A stretch of 64,000 bases of DNA from Isoetes taiwanensis (taxonomy: Eukaryota > Streptophyta > Lycopodiopsida > Isoetales > Isoetaceae). Location of the stretch: contig JAJEKV010000097.1 in NCBI GenBank assembly GCA_021234155.1, forward strand, positions 2,583,477-2,647,476, written 5' to 3'. Both the position numbers and the translations under genes were made by a program. Below, piece after piece: positions 1 to 11,904 of this stretch; positions within the stretch are counted from its first letter, which is position 1, and each line of letters starts with the position of its first letter. The notes under the pieces are model-generated. The model ran no database searches, was not told the origin of the DNA, and saw only the letters and a program-made list of their open reading frames with translations.

Positions 1-965
1 CCCTAAATCTACTCAAAGTGCATGATGCCCCATACGGGTCACACCACTACACCCAGGGAGTGTCAGACCCATACCCGACCCTCTACATGACCGGCTATCA
101 GGCCTAGCCCACTGTAGGAGTCTCAAGAGCCTTTTATGTTCGTGCAAGACCCCACCCCCACTTCACCACTGCGTCCCTTCTCTGGTGCCAAGCCATTCCA
201 TAGCATCTACGACCCGGTGGTCTCTTGTACACAGGCTGCAACTAATGGGAAATACAGGGATCTACCTAGGAGCATACTACTAAACATGGCTCAGAGGTCT
301 CTACCCCGCCTTAATTCCCCCATTTCAAGAGTAAAACTATGCAAAGAACTATCAATCCATCCTTTAAGAGCAAGACCAGAATCAGAAATAAAGAGAACTC
401 ACCTTTACAATCAAGGGTTAGTTCCTACAAGTAAAACATAGAGAGACAGAGAAACAAACACAACCAGTGCCCAACAGGGGCGCTACCCTAGAATTCTCAA
501 GCTATACTAACCACCCACCTGAGTTCCTGCTGGATCCGTTGTCATTTGGTGCTTCCATCTTCCTGGGACTTGACGCTCAGCTCCAGCTACACAGGTATAA
601 GTGCTTGACAAAGGTGGCGCTCAGCTTGGCAAAGGTAGGCGCTCAGCTCCTGCTCCTCTGGACGATTTTGGGGAGACAATTAGGGTTAGGGGTCAAGTTG
701 ATGGCCCAATTTGGAATTCCCCATGCTGGCCAATCGATGTAGGCCAGGTGGCGCCTTTCCAAAGCATTTTAGACATTAATTGCCTAATCCTAGGTTATTA
801 TCCTTAATGGTTAAATCAGCATAGCTAATTTAATCCCTTTTAGGTCAACCCCCTAGGTTACAATACCCCATGGTGGCGTACCTTTAGTGGGTGACATGTC
901 GGTATATTTATACGTATACTACATAAATACGTTACGTATACCGTATAAATACGTGGAACGTCACA
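1..965 (-). repeat. 3' LTR of element A, truncated by window edge
   Basis: Matches, in reverse complement, the LTR at 13889-15523. The LTR begins TGTGACGTTCCACG at 965 going left. Full LTRs of this family here are about 1.63 kb, so roughly 670 bp lie outside the window. Short ORFs here (for example 136-441 and 467-742) recur in the other LTR copies and are not genes. Confidence 0.9.
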
Positions 966-979
966 TTCTCCCCTCCTTA
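966..979 (-). other. Polypurine tract of element A
   Basis: On the minus strand the sequence reads AAGGAGGGGAGAA directly before the LTR start TGTGACG. This is the expected plus-strand primer. The same tract precedes the LTRs at 13889 and 17482. Confidence 0.85.
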
Positions 980-1594
980 AAAATAATGTTGTCCTCAGCA
1001 TTGGGGTTAATTTATCAGAGACAGTTACTTGAAGAAACTGAATTAGGAAAGAGTATACTGAAGAAAAGAAGATAACTCATTATTTCGAACAGTAATACAT
1101 TGAAGTTGAAAATATATCAAAGTGCAAGCACCGAAGTGCATTTTACAGACTTATCATCAGAGAAAGTTCAAGGACCGAAGTCCGATTTTAAAACATCATA
1201 GACGACGAAAATAAAACATGTAAACAAAACGGATCTGAAAAAGTCGGGTCATCAGCAACCCTCTATACATGGGCAGGTCACGAACTGCTCACTGGCCTGC
1301 ACATGTCAATATATCAGTATATATTAATAATATAATTAGATTGTGGTTGAAGGGACCACCCCCTATAACACTTGAAAGAAAACCCTATCTACCAGGGAAC
1401 CTATCATGTCTATGGCTTGCAACTCATTGCGGCGTAAGGAATGGTCAAGTTCCCATTATAGCCGAGATGAACGCAGCTTATCAACTACATGCTTTCCAAG
1501 CAATTCGTGGTCATGTCAACATCAACAATACACCACGTCCTAGAGAACACAAAGGCGATCTCATCATCGGTAACTATTATTACTTACGATGCAT

Positions 1595-4500
1595 CTACCC
1601 CTCTAGAGCGTTACTCTTGGCATTCAAGCTTCCAAGCTTACCGCCGGGTGCGGGGTTGATAGTATCGTTGATAGTGCGGCCCTGAGATTCCCGCATGAAG
1701 TCCGGATAGTGCTTCTCAAGGTCTATCTTCATCACCCAGGTAGCATCCTCAACTGGTAAGTGTTTCCACTTAACCAAGTATTGCAACATTTGAGTCCTTC
1801 TGGTTTGTTTGTAAGCTCGATCAAGAAGAGCTTCAGGCACTATCTCCAGGTGCTCCTCTATCATTTCTAGGAGGGTTGGGGTATCCAAAACCTCCTCTAG
1901 ATCAGGGGTGTGTTGTTTCAGAAGATTCACGTGAAAGACCTTGTGGATCTTCAAGCGGGGTGGCAAATCCAAGCGATATGCCTGTTCTCCAACACGTTCA
2001 ATGATTTTGAACGGCCCAACCCATCTGGGTGCCAACTTCTTGCAGTTACCAATCTTAAGCTTGGCTTGTTTCACTTTAATCTTAAGCCAAACTGATTCGC
2101 CCACCTGGAAGACTCGTGGGGTTCTGTGCTTATCCGCTACACTTTTCTGACGACTGCGTGCAGCTAGTAAGTAACCACGAACTTCTTCAACTAAAGCTTG
2201 CATTTCCAAGAGGAGTTGTTGAGAAACCTCCACTTTAGAAATGGGGTTATGCCATGTGTCTGGAGTAAGATATTGATAACCATAATTTATCATAAAGGGA
2301 GACATTCTGGAAGACTCCTGCTTCATACTGTTATAAGCAAATTCGACCAGATAAATATAGTCAGCCCATTGGGATTGTTTACTCCACACATAACTTCGTA
2401 GCATATCCTCAATAATACGATTGGTACGTTCTGTCTGACCATCCGTCTGAGGATGATATGCTGTACTCATAGCAAGCTTGGTCTGGATGGTGGCGAAGAA
2501 ATCTTTCCAGAATGCACTTACAAATTTGGGATCCCTGTCGGATACAATAACTCGTGGCATTCCGTGCAACCTGAAGATCTCCTTTGCAAATAGCAGGGCG
2601 GTGTCGAAGGCTGTGTCGGTGGTACGGCATGGCAAGAAAGGAGCCATTTTTGACAATTTGTCGACCACCACCATCAATGCATCATATCCACGGAGAGTAC
2701 GTGGAAGGCCCACAATGAAATCCATGGTTATCACTTCCCACTTAGCATTGGGCACATCCAGAGGTTGCAACTCTCCTGGAATCCTTAATTGTTCAGCCTT
2801 GGTCTGCTGACAGACCTGACACTGCTTAATGTACTTAGCAATGTCCTTCTTCATAGAAGGCCAGAAATAGCTGGAGCGGATCTTGAAGTAGGTTTTCATA
2901 AAACCTGCATGTCCAGCTATAGGGCTGTTGTGCGTGTCATGGAGAATCAGTTTACGCACTCTTGAAGTCTCAGGTACACACAGCTTGTCTTTGTGATATA
3001 ACAAATTGCCCTCTTTTTTATAGGAACGGAAAGCTTCACGTTCTTTATCTGTGCGTGCCTCCTTAGCCAAACTATCCCAAACATCACGGAACACGGGATC
3101 TGTGGCCAAGGTCTGTTCTATCTGTTTCCCAAACTCACTGGTGAGTGTGGAAATTGCGTTACAATGGGTTCGGGTTACCAAGGGATGGCGTGACAATGCA
3201 TCCGCAACCACATTGTGTTTCCCAGGCTTATACATAATCTCAAAATCATATTCTTCGAGAAACTCCATCCATCTTCTCTGATGGAGATTGAGATTAGGCT
3301 GGGTTGTTAGATAACGGAGACTCTGATGATCCGTATCCAGCTGGAATTTCCTACCAAGAAGGTAGTGTCTCCAAATACGCAGAGCACGGACAACTGCTAA
3401 CAACTCCTGATGATGGGTAGGGTATCGCTGTTCAGTGTCGTTCATCTTCTTTGAATCGTATGCAATAACCCTCCCCTCCTGCATTAGGACTCCACCGGTA
3501 GCAATCTTACTGGCATCCGTTGCCACTAGCTTATCCTTTTCAGGATCGGGCAATGTGAGGACCGGTGCAGACGTTAAAGCATCCTTAAGCTTCTGAAAGC
3601 CTACCTGGACTTTTGCTTTCCAATGTTGCATCCAATCCTTCACCTTTTCGTGCTTGGTGAGATCAGTAAGAGGTGCGGCAATCGTTGCAAAGTTCTTAAC
3701 AAATTTCCGATAATATCCTGCTAGTCCCAAGAAACTTCGGACTTCTGAAACATTACCTGGAATAGGCCAATCCCTTACTGCTTCTATCTTTGCTGGATCT
3801 GTAGCAATTCCCTCTGCTGAAATGATATGCCCCAAATAATCCACCTTGGGGGTGGCAAACTTGCACTTAGAGAACTTGGCAAAGAGTTGGTGACGTCTTA
3901 ACTTTTGTAGGGCCAACCTAAGATGTTGCTCATGCTCCTCTAAAGTTTTACTATAGATGAGAATGTCGTCAAAGAAAATAACAACAAAATCATCCAAGTA
4001 TTGGCGGAAGACGTCATTCATCAATCGCATGAAAGTTGCAGGAGCATTAGTTAATCCAAAAGACATAACGGTAAACTCATAATGCCCATATCTAGTGCGA
4101 AAAGCAGACTTATGGATGTCCTCGTCCTTAATCCTTATCTGATGATATCCGGAGCGTAAATCAATCTTTGAGAAATATTTGGCCCCTTGCAACTGGTCCA
4201 TTAGATCATCTGCCCTAGGCAAAGCGTAGCGATTCTTGATGGTATGCTTATTGAGCTGCCTATAATCAATACACATCCTCAAGGAGCCATCCTTCTTCTT
4301 AACAAAAAGGATAGGAGCGCCAAAAGGCGAAACACTAGGCCGAATGAAACCTAGGTTTAGTAACTCCTGAAGTTGCTTCTTAAGCTCTGCCAACTCTGGA
4401 GGACTCATGCGGTACGGGGCCTTGCTGGTAGGCTTAATACCTGGTTCTAGAGCTATCTCACATTCTACCCCTCTAAAAGGAGGAAGCTTTTGGATCTCAT

Positions 4501-4870
4501 CTGGGAAAAGATCACTAAATTCTCGGAGAAGATTAGCAATCGCCTCTGGCAAGGTATCGATTACTTGTTTCTGCTTGGCATCCGACTCAATGGAGGCAAG
4601 TCTAATGACACAGAGGAGCGTATCCTTGCGTATAGCTTTTTCTAACTGCCTGATTGACATAGACTGCATAATAGGGTCGAATGGATCACCTTTTATAGTC
4701 ACGCGGGCGCCATTAGCAGCGTTGAAGGTGACTTCCCGTTTCTCGCAGTCTATATTGGCCTTTGCAGATGCCAAGAATTCCATACCAACAATAATAAGAT
4801 CATTTTGGGTAGTACTGAAAAAAGAGTGAATAAGAAAAGACAAGAGAAAAGATTTTTTATTATAAGTCAA
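1595..4870 (-). CDS. pol: Gypsy chromovirus Pol polyprotein (protease remnant, RT, RNase H, integrase, chromodomain)
   Basis: Open for 1091 codons. Order seen: protease C-terminal remnant (LIIVGMEFL, residues 25-33); reverse transcriptase about 150-345 with catalytic [12 protein letters not shown] (DD at 301-302); RNase H about 445-560 (VATDAS, ALSRH); integrase zinc-binding H..H..C684xxC687; DDE triad D717, D778, E814 (35-residue spacing); GPF-type motif near 952; chromodomain about 1009-1060 (YLVKW, ATWV). The chromodomain is known in this clade to guide integration to heterochromatin. The first about 20 residues look foreign and the protease active-site D-S/T-G is absent, so the N-terminus was lost by rearrangement near 4810. 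The true start is unknown. Reading-frame integrity suggests recent activity. Confidence 0.95.
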   Translation of the reverse strand: MTYNKKSFLLSFLIHSFFSTTQNDLIIVGMEFLASAKANIDCEKREVTFNAANGARVTIKGDPFDPIMQSMSIRQLEKAIRKDTLLCVIRLASIESDAKQKQVIDTLPEAIANLLREFSDLFPDEIQKLPPFRGVECEIALEPGIKPTSKAPYRMSPPELAELKKQLQELLNLGFIRPSVSPFGAPILFVKKKDGSLRMCIDYRQLNKHTIKNRYALPRADDLMDQLQGAKYFSKIDLRSGYHQIRIKDEDIHKSAFRTRYGHYEFTVMSFGLTNAPATFMRLMNDVFRQYLDDFVVIFFDDILIYSKTLEEHEQHLRLALQKLRRHQLFAKFSKCKFATPKVDYLGHIISAEGIATDPAKIEAVRDWPIPGNVSEVRSFLGLAGYYRKFVKNFATIAAPLTDLTKHEKVKDWMQHWKAKVQVGFQKLKDALTSAPVLTLPDPEKDKLVATDASKIATGGVLMQEGRVIAYDSKKMNDTEQRYPTHHQELLAVVRALRIWRHYLLGRKFQLDTDHQSLRYLTTQPNLNLHQRRWMEFLEEYDFEIMYKPGKHNVVADALSRHPLVTRTHCNAISTLTSEFGKQIEQTLATDPVFRDVWDSLAKEARTDKEREAFRSYKKEGNLLYHKDKLCVPETSRVRKLILHDTHNSPIAGHAGFMKTYFKIRSSYFWPSMKKDIAKYIKQCQVCQQTKAEQLRIPGELQPLDVPNAKWEVITMDFIVGLPRTLRGYDALMVVVDKLSKMAPFLPCRTTDTAFDTALLFAKEIFRLHGMPRVIVSDRDPKFVSAFWKDFFATIQTKLAMSTAYHPQTDGQTERTNRIIEDMLRSYVWSKQSQWADYIYLVEFAYNSMKQESSRMSPFMINYGYQYLTPDTWHNPISKVEVSQQLLLEMQALVEEVRGYLLAARSRQKSVADKHRTPRVFQVGESVWLKIKVKQAKLKIGNCKKLAPRWVGPFKIIERVGEQAYRLDLPPRLKIHKVFHVNLLKQHTPDLEEVLDTPTLLEMIEEHLEIVPEALLDRAYKQTRRTQMLQYLVKWKHLPVEDATWVMKIDLEKHYPDFMRESQGRTINDTINPAPGGKLGSLNAKSNALEG

Positions 4871-5007
4871 AACACTGTTACATTGAAGAACTTCACACTG
4901 AAGGTAGTTATCAACTTAAAGTTATATAATACACAGGTGGATCTTATACATTGGGCACTTCTTTAGTCACACTGAAGCATAGCAAAACAAAACTGAGGGG
5001 TTCGGAC

Positions 5008-5471
5008 CTAGGGCTGCGCAAACGGGTACAAGATAGAGTAGCGAACGCTCTCGCGTACAGCTCTCACTAACTTGTAGCAAGCCCAGGCCTGAACGATAAC
5101 AGGTTGGTAGTCCAGGGTGGGGCTAACGATGAGGAGGTTAAAGAGCCTCCTTAGTGCATAGAAGATTTTCCACAGGTGATCATTGGCATCCTCAAAGGCT
5201 TCATGCTTGGTCATGTCCCAATAGTCCCATATGCGACGAAGAGTTTGCTTCAGGTCTTCAAAGGCCCGTTCCCTGAGGATGTTAACTATTTCCAAGCCTT
5301 TATCGGGATCGTATGGCGCTCCTTCCTCTGCAGGTTCCTCCATCTCATAATCACCGTCGCGCTCCGGGTACTCCCCATATCGTTGGCCGTAATCTTGCTT
5401 GGGAGGCCCTGGATCATCCCTTCGTATCTGGGCGGTGATTCTTTCTTCATATTCTTCGAGTCCCTCGTCTG
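5008..5471 (-). pseudogene. Acidic protein exon, unrecognised, possibly captured by element A
   Basis: Minus-strand frame open from a good 3' splice site (CACCTTGCAG ending at 5472) to a TGA at 5008, about 154 codons. The first half is acidic (GLEEYEERITAQIRR, MEEPAEEGAPYDPDKG). The second half is helical and aromatic-rich (RRIWDYWDMTKHEAFED, ending ILYPFAQP). No family recognised. It sits upstream of pol where gag belongs but shows no capsid or zinc-knuckle signature. Either a captured host exon or a highly diverged element-specific protein. Confidence 0.4.
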
Positions 5472-5820
5472 CAAGGTGGCAAGAATGAATATATATACAT
5501 TGAACAATTTTTCTTATACTCCAACTTTAAGGAAGAGAGATAAGCATTGAAGGAGAAAGACAATTCAATGGTTTTTCAACAGTACAAGAAAATATAAGGA
5601 GATATCCTGAATATATATAAGAAAAATAGTACATAGATTATGTGATGGCCCATTAAAGGTAATGCCAATCAAAATTACATAAAACTGCATACAATGATCC
5701 AATAAAATCTAGAACTAAGAGGTCGACCCTTCAACATCTCGTGCTTGGGCAACATCATGAAGGTATATAGGCAGTGGGCTTAAGTTGAAAGAACTACCAA
5801 GGTGACACTTTAGCTAAGTT

Positions 5821-5840
5821 AGATAAGATAAGATAAGATA
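5821..5840. repeat. (GATAA)n microsatellite
   Basis: Four tandem AGATA units. Confidence 0.9.
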
Positions 5841-7960
5841 GCAAAGCTCTAGCATTGTGGGATGAGGATATATGTTTATTATGTACATACCATGTACACA
5901 TATGATAAACATCTTGGAGAAGTAATCCAAGTAGCCATACAAGGAGAGAAAAATGAGTGTACTCCAAAGTTACTACTGAAGGGTATGGAGATATATTCGA
6001 AATGTGCAAAGGACCGCCAATCCGTTGCATGCTAGGGTAGTTGGCACTTGAAATAAATGTCAAGGGCCCACAAAATAAAGGGGAAGATAATGGAGTTGAA
6101 TAGTACAATAGTACAATAGTACAATTCCAGGATGAGTAGCAAATAGCAGTTACTTGCTAGAAGTTCAAATGTGTTTTGCATAGACACTTAAGACTATCTT
6201 TCCCACATGATCCATACCTGGATGAGGCAGAGGTGAAAAGCATGGGTTACATGGAGGTGTAAGTCAGACGAACATGGATACAAGTCCAGGTTATATCAAA
6301 TGTCGGTATTGTAGGAAGACTCATAAAATACCAGGTAGGCACCTTGATGACTCCAGGTAATTTAGGATTAGTACGAAGGCTCACCCGCTCTTAGGCCATG
6401 ACTATGGCTTAAATGAGGATGCCAAGTCATTTGGAATGCCAGAACAACATCATAACATCATGACAGGGAAGTATAATAACTAACACTTGGAGGATGTAGG
6501 ACAACATTGAATCATAACCCCCAATGATAGGTGGGTCAACAATATAGGGAACATATAATAGCGGCTTAGAAGCCACAAGACGATTAATGAATACGTAAAG
6601 GAGTAATTGGATTGGTGACTCTACTGAGTAAAGGTCACAACAAAACGGTGAGTTGTGTACGTTGTAGCAGGCGTAAGGGTCGGAATACTGAGGACCCTTA
6701 TTAATGATGTTTAGCAATCTGGGTAGAAAGGTTATTGCCGAACATGAAGGGTAGTCTTTGCTAACATGCAAAGATATACCTGCGGCTTGAAAGGCAGCAA
6801 GAGCTGAAAAACTCTTTAAAGATTTGATGTATGACTTAAGGAAGAAGACTTCCATGTCCTAGGACAAGATGGTGAATTGAATTCACCAAAGACAATTTTT
6901 TAAATAATTAAATAGATAGGTAGATAGCATTTATACGTCATGCCATATTGGCAGCGTCCATGAGGACATATGAGGAACCCTCAGAGACTTTAAGACAAGA
7001 TCTCTGGATAGAGGAGGCCTAGCTTGCGAGGTCTTTGGGTGGTATTGTCCCTCGGGATATTCACATAATCCCTTGGAATATGTAAGTTCATTTGCGGACT
7101 TCAGGACGTTTAGGCATTAAAATAATGGTTGGAAATACTTTGCCCGGATCATATCTAGATATCCTAGAAGGAGGATAGCCAACAATAGTTGGATGTTATT
7201 GGACCCTTACAGTGGAAGAACCCCAAAAGAGGGTAGGCTGCTGTCAATTTGACGGTGTGTGGCGCAGATAATTAATCACAGCCATATAGGCGGTGAGGTT
7301 TGGCACAAAATAATACCAAAGTTTGTAGCCGGGATTGATTAGAAGGAAGGTGTTAACACTATTATAGGGGTCTAATACAAGCACTCATTACACGTTACAG
7401 AGTATGTATCATGATTTGAGGGCGAGTGATCCATAAAAGGAACACGATGCATGAGAAGAACTATTGAAGGATGGTAGGATCAAAGAAATCCAAACCCATG
7501 GTCTAGAGGGGTGCTGCATGGCAGTCCCTAGTTGGTTGGGCGAAAAGAGATCCTTTCTCTGGGAAAAATAAGACGAGTCAAGGTGTAGACACTAGAGAGA
7601 GACAAGGTTAGTTATAATTATGTCTATAAAACATTACTTGTATAACGTCAAATAAGGTCTAATATAAAGCATATGAATGTAGTATAGATTGAATCATGGC
7701 AATAATTAAAGTTATAGGTCGAGGAACGCCGATAACTGGACATTATCATCGTCGCTTAAAGAATATCCAAGGATATAACACATGCTGCTATTCTAGAGAG
7801 TTGCCCTGTCGTTGTTAATTAAATTCCGAAATTAGTCCCACCAAGTGAGTTGATATTATCATAACAAGTTGGCCGGACTTGCTAGATTACGTCGTTTCAT
7901 TTGGTCGGTTTATTCCTAGGGGATACTAGCTTTATGTATGGTTAACAGTTATCCGGTCGA

Positions 7961-8078
7961 CTATGGCAGAGAGAGGTTGACTCCCGTGGCTATGGCAAGA
8001 CTGCTTACTGTGGCGGCTATGGCAAGAGAGCTTGCTCCGGCGGCTATGGCGAAAAGAGCTTGCTCCGGTGGAGTTGTT
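7961..8078. repeat. 27-bp tandem repeat, four units
   Basis: CTATGGC recurs at 7961, 7990, 8017 and 8044, giving a period near 27 bp (nine codons) with unit core CTATGGCaagAGAGCTTGCT. Minus-strand frames through it contain stops, so any repeat peptide is dead. Confidence 0.8.
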
Positions 8079-8179
8079 GCCTCCACAACGTGGATCTATA
8101 GAAGGTAGTCTTGTAATTTAAATAGAAAACAGAGCCACTATAAATAAAATGAGAACTATTATATTCCTTGATAGAGGAA

Positions 8180-8515
8180 CTTAGCCCATTGGTAAAGGGG
8201 ATTACAATATGCCCCTTTCTTTTAAAAAGAGTTGTGGTCTAGAAATAAAACATTAGATATGTATAAGAATATTTATAAAACATAAACATTACATAAAAAG
8301 AAAGTTGGCTCATTGGTAAAGGTATTGGCTTGGGTGCGAAAGGTCAGGGGTTCAATCCCAGGATGTACCTTTTGCTTAAAAAGGATGTAACTAGGCAAAA
8401 CAGATTATAGATGTATATAACAAAGGGAGAGAACATTATATGCTACATTAAGAGAGTTGGCAATATGGAAAGACTGTTGGGTTAGAAGTAAGAGATCAAG
8501 GGTTCAAAATGAGAG
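8180..8515 (+). repeat. tRNA-like (SINE-type) units, one good and two decayed
   Basis: The central unit (8304-8370) has an A-box-like TGGCTCATTGG at 8306-8316 and a B-box-like GGTTCAATCCC at 8349-8359, spaced as in a tRNA gene. Related stretches start near 8180 (TTAGCCCATTGGTAAAGG) and 8456 (B-box remnant GGGTTCAAAATGAG near 8500). It looks like a tRNA-derived SINE head multiplied at about 130-150 bp spacing. The cloverleaf stems are poor, so it is not a functional tRNA. Confidence 0.5.
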
Positions 8516-8577
8516 GAGAAAAGAAATTAATTAATTTATTTTATTTATTTTATTTTTTTTTTTTTTTTTTTTATAGG

Positions 8578-8608
8578 GTGGCGGGCACCCCCTAACCCTG
8601 CCCGCCAC
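8578..8608. other. Perfect 10-bp-stem hairpin beside a poly-T run
   Basis: GTGGCGGGCA (8578-8587) pairs with TGCCCGCCAC (8599-8608) across an 11-nt loop. It follows about 20 T residues at 8553-8572. Confidence 0.8.
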
Positions 8609-8925
8609 TTAGGGTTTCGCGCCCGCATTGTTTCCATTTTGGGTCGGCCAAAGGGTGTTTTATACGAATTAGGGTGTTCCGGACGCAATGGAATAAAAAT
8701 CGCCGCAATCCGAGTTTCCTAAAGAGAGTTATGGTCTCCGAAAGAAAGGGAGTGCATTCTGCCGAAAACTCGACATAACTTTACCTTAAAATTTTGAATT
8801 TTTTCTATTTACCTAGCTCAATAATCCTACTTATGGATTTGGTGTACTTTTCCTACATTGGAGGTCTCCTACTATCTAAACGGTCTAACGAGTTTGACAT
8901 GGCCAGTGCTATGATCTGGTCCACC

Positions 8926-8946
8926 AAAAACCTGGCTCTGATACCA
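8926..8946 (-). other. Primer binding site, initiator tRNA-Met type (element A)
   Basis: On the minus strand TGGTATCAGAGCCAGG starts one base after the LTR end CGTCACA. This is the usual plant LTR-retrotransposon PBS complementary to tRNA-iMet. Confidence 0.92.
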
Positions 8947-8947
8947 C

Positions 8948-9175
8948 TGTGACGCTCCCTGAATATATACGGCGCTCCGGACGTATACATACGGGGACTT
9001 CCCCCTCCTATGGCAATCAGCTCACCATGAGCAGGGCCCTCCGTCTAACTCGGATCATCTATAGAAAGATGCCCGGGTGAAGGACACGGAGGTGTCATTC
9101 GGCCCACGCCTTCAATGGGGCTCCTAAGTCGCGGAAGCGTGAATACATGTTAGCACACAGCATAAATTATATATA
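8948..9175 (-). repeat. 5' LTR of element A, 3'-terminal part
   Basis: Matches the end of the LTR at 13889-15523 in reverse complement, up to an AT-rich stretch near 9175 where the insertion begins. The remainder of this LTR is at about 11905-13297. Confidence 0.88.
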
Positions 9176-11904
9176 TATACAAGAATTTAGCGCCGGCGAA
9201 GCCGGCGCTTTGTGCAGTTGTAGGAGTTGGACTAGCTGAAACCATGGAGCGTAAATAGCAATGCCGAAATACTCCAAAGCAAGTTTGTATATTCTTCTAT
9301 GGTTAGTATGTATTAACTGTGAGCATGGAAACTTTTTCAATTGTTTCTATCTTACATTTTTTTTGCTTCTCTACAGCTCTCGATGGTCCAAATTTAGAAG
9401 GCAATGGACAGAGTTCGCCGCTCGAGCTAGCTCATAAATCTTATGCATACAATAAACAATAATCAAAGTCTTCTATTACAAATGACGACATGTAGACTCA
9501 TAGCTCATTACGAAATATGCTTTAATGGCCTATATATAACATATCAACTTGTGTCAATTAGGAGTGGTTTTTCTCAATCTTATGGACATGTAACTGTCGT
9601 TTACAATAGCTTTTTCACACATGGGTGCCATTTAGAGCTAGCCATTTGTTAATCTCCATTTTTTGGTTGCCGAAAGAGCAAACCTTTTATGATGTGCCCT
9701 TTCCATCTATCTGTATCTTGCCCAACCCTGTTCTATCCTTTCTATTTATTTGTATTCTGTCGATGATCCTGTTCTATCCTTTCTATTTATCTGTATTGTA
9801 TTCTGTCACTGCCTTCACTGAAGATCTCCTCCCACCACTATTTCGTACTTCTGGCATTTACCTAATTCACTTGCTTCCCTTGCTGAATAAAATATATTTT
9901 GGTTTGCAGACAAAGCCTGGATTGGAACAGCTACTGGGGCCTTTCGTTTCCTTGTTCAGCTACTGGGGTTTTTGTGATTTTTGAGTAGGATGCAAAGGAA
10001 AATAAAAATATAGGATGAATATATGCAGGCAAACTGCCATCGTCATATGGGCTGATCGAAATCCCTTTCTCTAAAGATTTACGCGAGTCTTCCCTTCAAT
10101 ATCCAGAACCTGCTAGAAATTTTGATGCTAAGCTTTCTCATTCGTGGGGCTCTGTGCCAAATTGGTAGAGAACAGGGGCAGAGGATGCAGTTCATATTGT
10201 GCTTGAAACCGGCTCAGACTGAGTTGAAATCTGAGGCATGTTTACTGCACCAGCTACAAATTTGGGTGCAAAGCTTATTCTTAGCATTGCCCACATCCCA
10301 ATTGGGATTAATAATTAAACCCAGATCAGAGAACCGATAGGTCTAAAGTTTTTCTTGGATATTCTCCTGATTTGCCCATTTACTTAGATAAGGCAACCAC
10401 ACTATTGTGCAAGTCTATCCAGTTAAGTTCAACATGCTTCAACACTCGATGTCCAGGAGTCTATGAATCTGTTCTTTGACCTTATATTTTACTTCATTTA
10501 CAGTCGGAATGTCATGTCAGAGAATCAAGAGTAATGATCTGGGACTCAAGAGTTAGTGCACATTTTTTATTTCCTTTAAGCTTCACTAGAAAGTGAGGCC
10601 TTCATTTCTTTGTCCAGAATCACTCTGCTACTGTTAGATTTTAAAGCATCATTTGCTATGCAACGCCTAAAAAACAGCATGCATTTATGCAGGCAAGCAG
10701 ACTGCCTAAGTCGTCACAGAGGCAAATGGCAGCAGCAAATCCATGAAATATTCTTGCCAAATTACCTAAGTTACTGTTGAGTTTTCCATTTGCTTCAAAT
10801 TTTGCAAGGAACTCTGTGCAATTCAATAACCGTTACCTAGACCACCTGGAAACTCTGCTGTGAGATAGTTGTCGCCCAAATGAAGGTGCTGTATGAGAAT
10901 GTATTCCGGCCATAGCCATGATCGGCTAAGAATCCTGCTAATAGATAGTTTTTGGGTTGGCGTTGTTCATAGCTTTCACATAAATCGTCATTGAGAAGCC
11001 CAGGTTACTCTCAGCCGAGTTGGGCCTTATAGGTTTGACAACAACCCAAGAGCTTCCGGTTCAATTTGTTTCTGTAAGCAACCCGGCATTTTCACTGCAA
11101 AAAAATCCATTGCCTTGGATTTAACTCTGATTGTCTGTCCCAACTGGCACAGAATCCCATCGGCTTGCTACAAAGAAATTCGGTGCATCTAAGCTCTAAT
11201 TTTGTATCCACAATTCATACAGACACCTTCCAGGCACCACCGGCTTGCCACAGAGAAATTGGGCTGATATGAGATCTAATTTTGTGTGAGGCCGGCTTCA
11301 GTCTGGGTCTGCAATCCTGATGAGAATGGAACAAATTTATTCGTGGAAAATAACAAAGCGTTGTGCTATCCCCCATTTTTAAGCGCAGAGATTTCTCTCT
11401 TTGATCTCCAGAGCCAAAGTATGATGTAATCTATCTAGCTTTGTTGGAAATATTTATAGTCCCTTCATAGGCCTATTGAAAAGACTGAGGACAATCCACA
11501 GGCTTGGGGGAATTTTACAGTGGATTTTTAAACAACGGGGCAGCCTCTATGTATCATTTGCAGACCAATAATTATGTTATCTGTTGCATGTGGTCACGAC
11601 AGAGACGACGGAGACCGACATAAAGGCTCGTGCTTTGAGATCTATGAATTAGTGCTATACTATGTCTATGGGCCGTTGGAGCTCGAATTAAACTCTACAC
11701 TTCGCTATGCCGATGAAATCAAACGCTAAATTGAGGTATCAAACGAAAAGAAATACCTGATCACATACTGATTCAGGAATGCCGGAGAAGGGCGGCAGAC
11801 TCAAAACGCGCAGATACAGAAGGGAAGAGCTGCACGTGGTCGGGGGAGAGGGGAGAATGATAGATATATCTAACTCAAGTTCTAATAATCATATATATAG
11901 AAGG
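9176..11904. mobile_element. Insertion in the LTR of element A, CACTA-like end
   Basis: About 2.7 kb interrupts an otherwise collinear LTR. The left edge reads TATATACAAGAATTTAG followed by a hairpin (9189-9209, stem AGCGCCGGC/GCCGGCGCT). The same layout recurs at 19636 and 36676. CACTA elements commonly start CACTACAAGAA with GC-rich subterminal palindromes, so a decayed CACTA-like element is my inference. No matching inverted end was found near 11870-11904, and the right border is only inferred from where LTR homology resumes. ORFs at 9443-9984, 10122 and 11779 show no family features. Confidence 0.6.

Larger units (their letters stand above)
4871..8925. other. Element A interior without gag
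   Basis: Four kilobases between the primer site and pol where gag and protease should be. I find no capsid-like ORF or CCHC knuckle on either strand. It holds a possible captured exon (5008-5471), a short GATAA microsatellite, a 27-bp tandem array, tRNA-like units and a hairpin, described separately. ORFs at 5794-6108 and 6427-6855 show no family features. Probably foreign DNA acquired by the element, or an insertion that replaced gag. Confidence 0.6.

Noticed and set aside
136-807. ORFs of 101, 91 and 68 codons
   Set aside because: They lie in an LTR and recur, inverted, at 14047-14718; repeat sequence, not genes.
8304-8370. Possible functional tRNA gene
   Set aside because: A and B boxes are present but acceptor and anticodon stems do not pair well; decayed neighbours indicate a SINE.
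8591-8600. Telomere-like CCCTAA
   Set aside because: A single unit, not a tandem array; no telomeric tract.
9443-11900. ORFs within the insertion in LTR A
   Set aside because: No domain, no splice logic, biased AT-rich translation; no transposase found.
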